The position numbers and the translations under genes are program-made. Under the pieces are notes generated by a model. That model saw only the letters and a program-made list of their open reading frames with translations, was not told the origin of the DNA and made no database searches. This document shows positions 4,352 through 5,320 of a stretch of DNA of 5,320 bases, piece by piece. Every line of letters starts with the position of its first letter. Within the stretch, counting starts at the first letter, position 1. Source of the DNA: Treponema sp. UBA1240 (GTDB lineage Bacteria; Spirochaetota; Spirochaetia; Treponematales; Treponemataceae); contig DBWK01000006.1 of assembly GCA_002308875.1 (NCBI GenBank), positions 998-6,317 of the forward strand. The letters run 5' to 3'.

Positions 4352-5320
4352 GATATATTCCCAACCGACCAATCTTGGAATAGTCGCCTGCCCGGGCGGA
4401 GAATCATTTGCAAACGAAGTAATTGCCCATTTAAAGCACATTTACAAACACCGGTTCGGCTTAAAAACCGATACTTTGTCAAAGCGTTATTCGGTTGACA
4501 AGGACAAGCTGCTGAGGGATCTGAACTTTTACAGCGATTTGAGAACTTCCGATTTGTGTCTGAAAGGGAATGTGGACAAATATCGTGTACCTGAATTTAA
4601 AATCAATACACAGTTTACATATTTTATGAACGGCGAGTTTAAAGCCGAGCTGATGGAGTGCATCCGCGGAAAAGACATTTACATTTTTCAGGACGTAGAA
4701 AACCATCAGGAACTTTCGCTCAACGGCGGAAAGAACAAAATGCGGCTCTCGGTAAACGACCATGTAATGTCGCTTCTTGTAACGCTTGACGCCGTCCGTC
4801 AGGCCGGTGCAAAAGAGATTTCGCTCGTTCTGCCGGTTTATCCCTACAGCCGTCAGCACAAAAAGAAAGGCCGCGAAGGTCTTACCGCAAGTCTGCTTGG
4901 TCACATATACGAAAACATGGGTGTTGCAAGGGTTATAACGCTCGACATTCACTCACGCGAAATAGAAAACGCATTCGGTTCAGCCCATATAGAAAACCTT
5001 CACGCAAGTTATCAGATTATCCGCGAACTTGCAAAAATCGTTGACCTTACTTCAAAGGAAGATGATTTTGTTGTTGTTTCGCCGGATACAGGCGCTGTTG
5101 ACCGGAACAAGTTTTATGCTACAGGCTTAAAAAAGCCGCTTGCCCTTATCTACAAGGAACGCGACTATTCCATCGTTACACAGAACGCAAGGGACACAAA
5201 CATCAAGGCGGTAAAACTGCTTGGTGATGTTCACGGAAAAACCGTTTTTATGGCGGACGATATGCTCGGTACCGGCGGTACATTGCTTAAGGCTATGGAA
5301 TTTCTCAAGGAACAGGGTGC
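4350..5320 (+). CDS. prs: Ribose-phosphate pyrophosphokinase (PRPP synthetase), long form, 3' end outside the window
   Basis: This cytoplasmic enzyme makes PRPP from ribose 5-phosphate and ATP, feeding nucleotide, NAD, histidine and tryptophan synthesis. The start ATG 4350 has AAGGA 8 bases upstream. Family signatures appear in order: NDHVMSLLVTLDAVRQAGA, the flexible loop YSRQHKKKGREGLTA (166-180), LDIHSREIENAFG (198-210, His201 near the metal/ATP site), VSPDTGAVDR (243-252), the catalytic loop with K269-E-R271, and the PRPP-binding loop DDMLGTGGT (303-311). The frame is still open at residue 323. The PRPP loop in classical enzymes of about 315 residues lies near 220, so this protein carries about 80 extra residues, mostly at the N-terminal end. 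The loop has Gly where many family members have Asp (DDMxDTxGT). Catalytic Lys and Arg are kept, so it is probably active. Codon use is GC-richer than in the gene at 1399. Confidence 0.93.
   Translation, partial: MIYSQPTNLGIVACPGGESFANEVIAHLKHIYKHRFGLKTDTLSKRYSVDKDKLLRDLNFYSDLRTSDLCLKGNVDKYRVPEFKINTQFTYFMNGEFKAELMECIRGKDIYIFQDVENHQELSLNGGKNKMRLSVNDHVMSLLVTLDAVRQAGAKEISLVLPVYPYSRQHKKKGREGLTASLLGHIYENMGVARVITLDIHSREIENAFGSAHIENLHASYQIIRELAKIVDLTSKEDDFVVVSPDTGAVDRNKFYATGLKKPLALIYKERDYSIVTQNARDTNIKAVKLLGDVHGKTVFMADDMLGTGGTLLKAMEFLKEQG

Noticed and set aside
4479..4952. 157-aa minus-strand open frame
   Set aside because: It lies wholly antisense to prs, whose plus-strand frame carries clear family motifs.

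Overview
The window looks like chromosomal DNA from a low-to-moderate GC Gram-negative-type bacterium. My best guess is a spirochaete of the Treponema type. The guess rests on the elongated ribose-phosphate pyrophosphokinase at the right end, the exported lipoprotein-like and periplasmic proteins, and overall composition. It is recognition from memory, not a database match.

Layout. (1) 13-1317, plus strand: a serine beta-lactamase/PBP-like protein with a lipoprotein signal. Its catalytic domain appears to be split by a block of about four membrane helices. (2) 1318-1398: a short gap with a possible extended -10 promoter, a 21-codon mini-ORF and a small hairpin that covers part of a Shine-Dalgarno sequence. 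(3) 1399-1992, plus strand: an AT-rich gene for an exported protein of unknown function. An in-frame TAA at 1831-1833 interrupts it, and the reading frame then continues for 52 convincing codons. (4) 1993-2499: a gene-free convergent intergenic region. It holds a large inverted repeat with a bidirectional terminator core, a second copy of a ~30-bp motif from region 2, an array of 22-bp repeats built from alternating 11-bp half-sites, and the terminator of the leftward gene. (5) 2500-4053, minus strand: a secreted von Willebrand factor A (VWA) protein with an intact metal-binding MIDAS motif and a recognisable promoter, ribosome binding site and terminator. (6) 4054-4349: a divergent intergenic region with one promoter for each flanking gene. 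(7) 4350 to the right edge, plus strand: prs, ribose-phosphate pyrophosphokinase, cut by the window end.

The genes do not form an obvious pathway. The first two may be co-directional accessory genes and prs is housekeeping. The most unusual items are the split serine hydrolase, the 11-bp alternating-dyad array, the nonsense-interrupted gene with its flanking repeat, and an inverted repeat that joins the prs -10 region to its start codon. No RNA gene, CRISPR array or complete mobile element was recognised.
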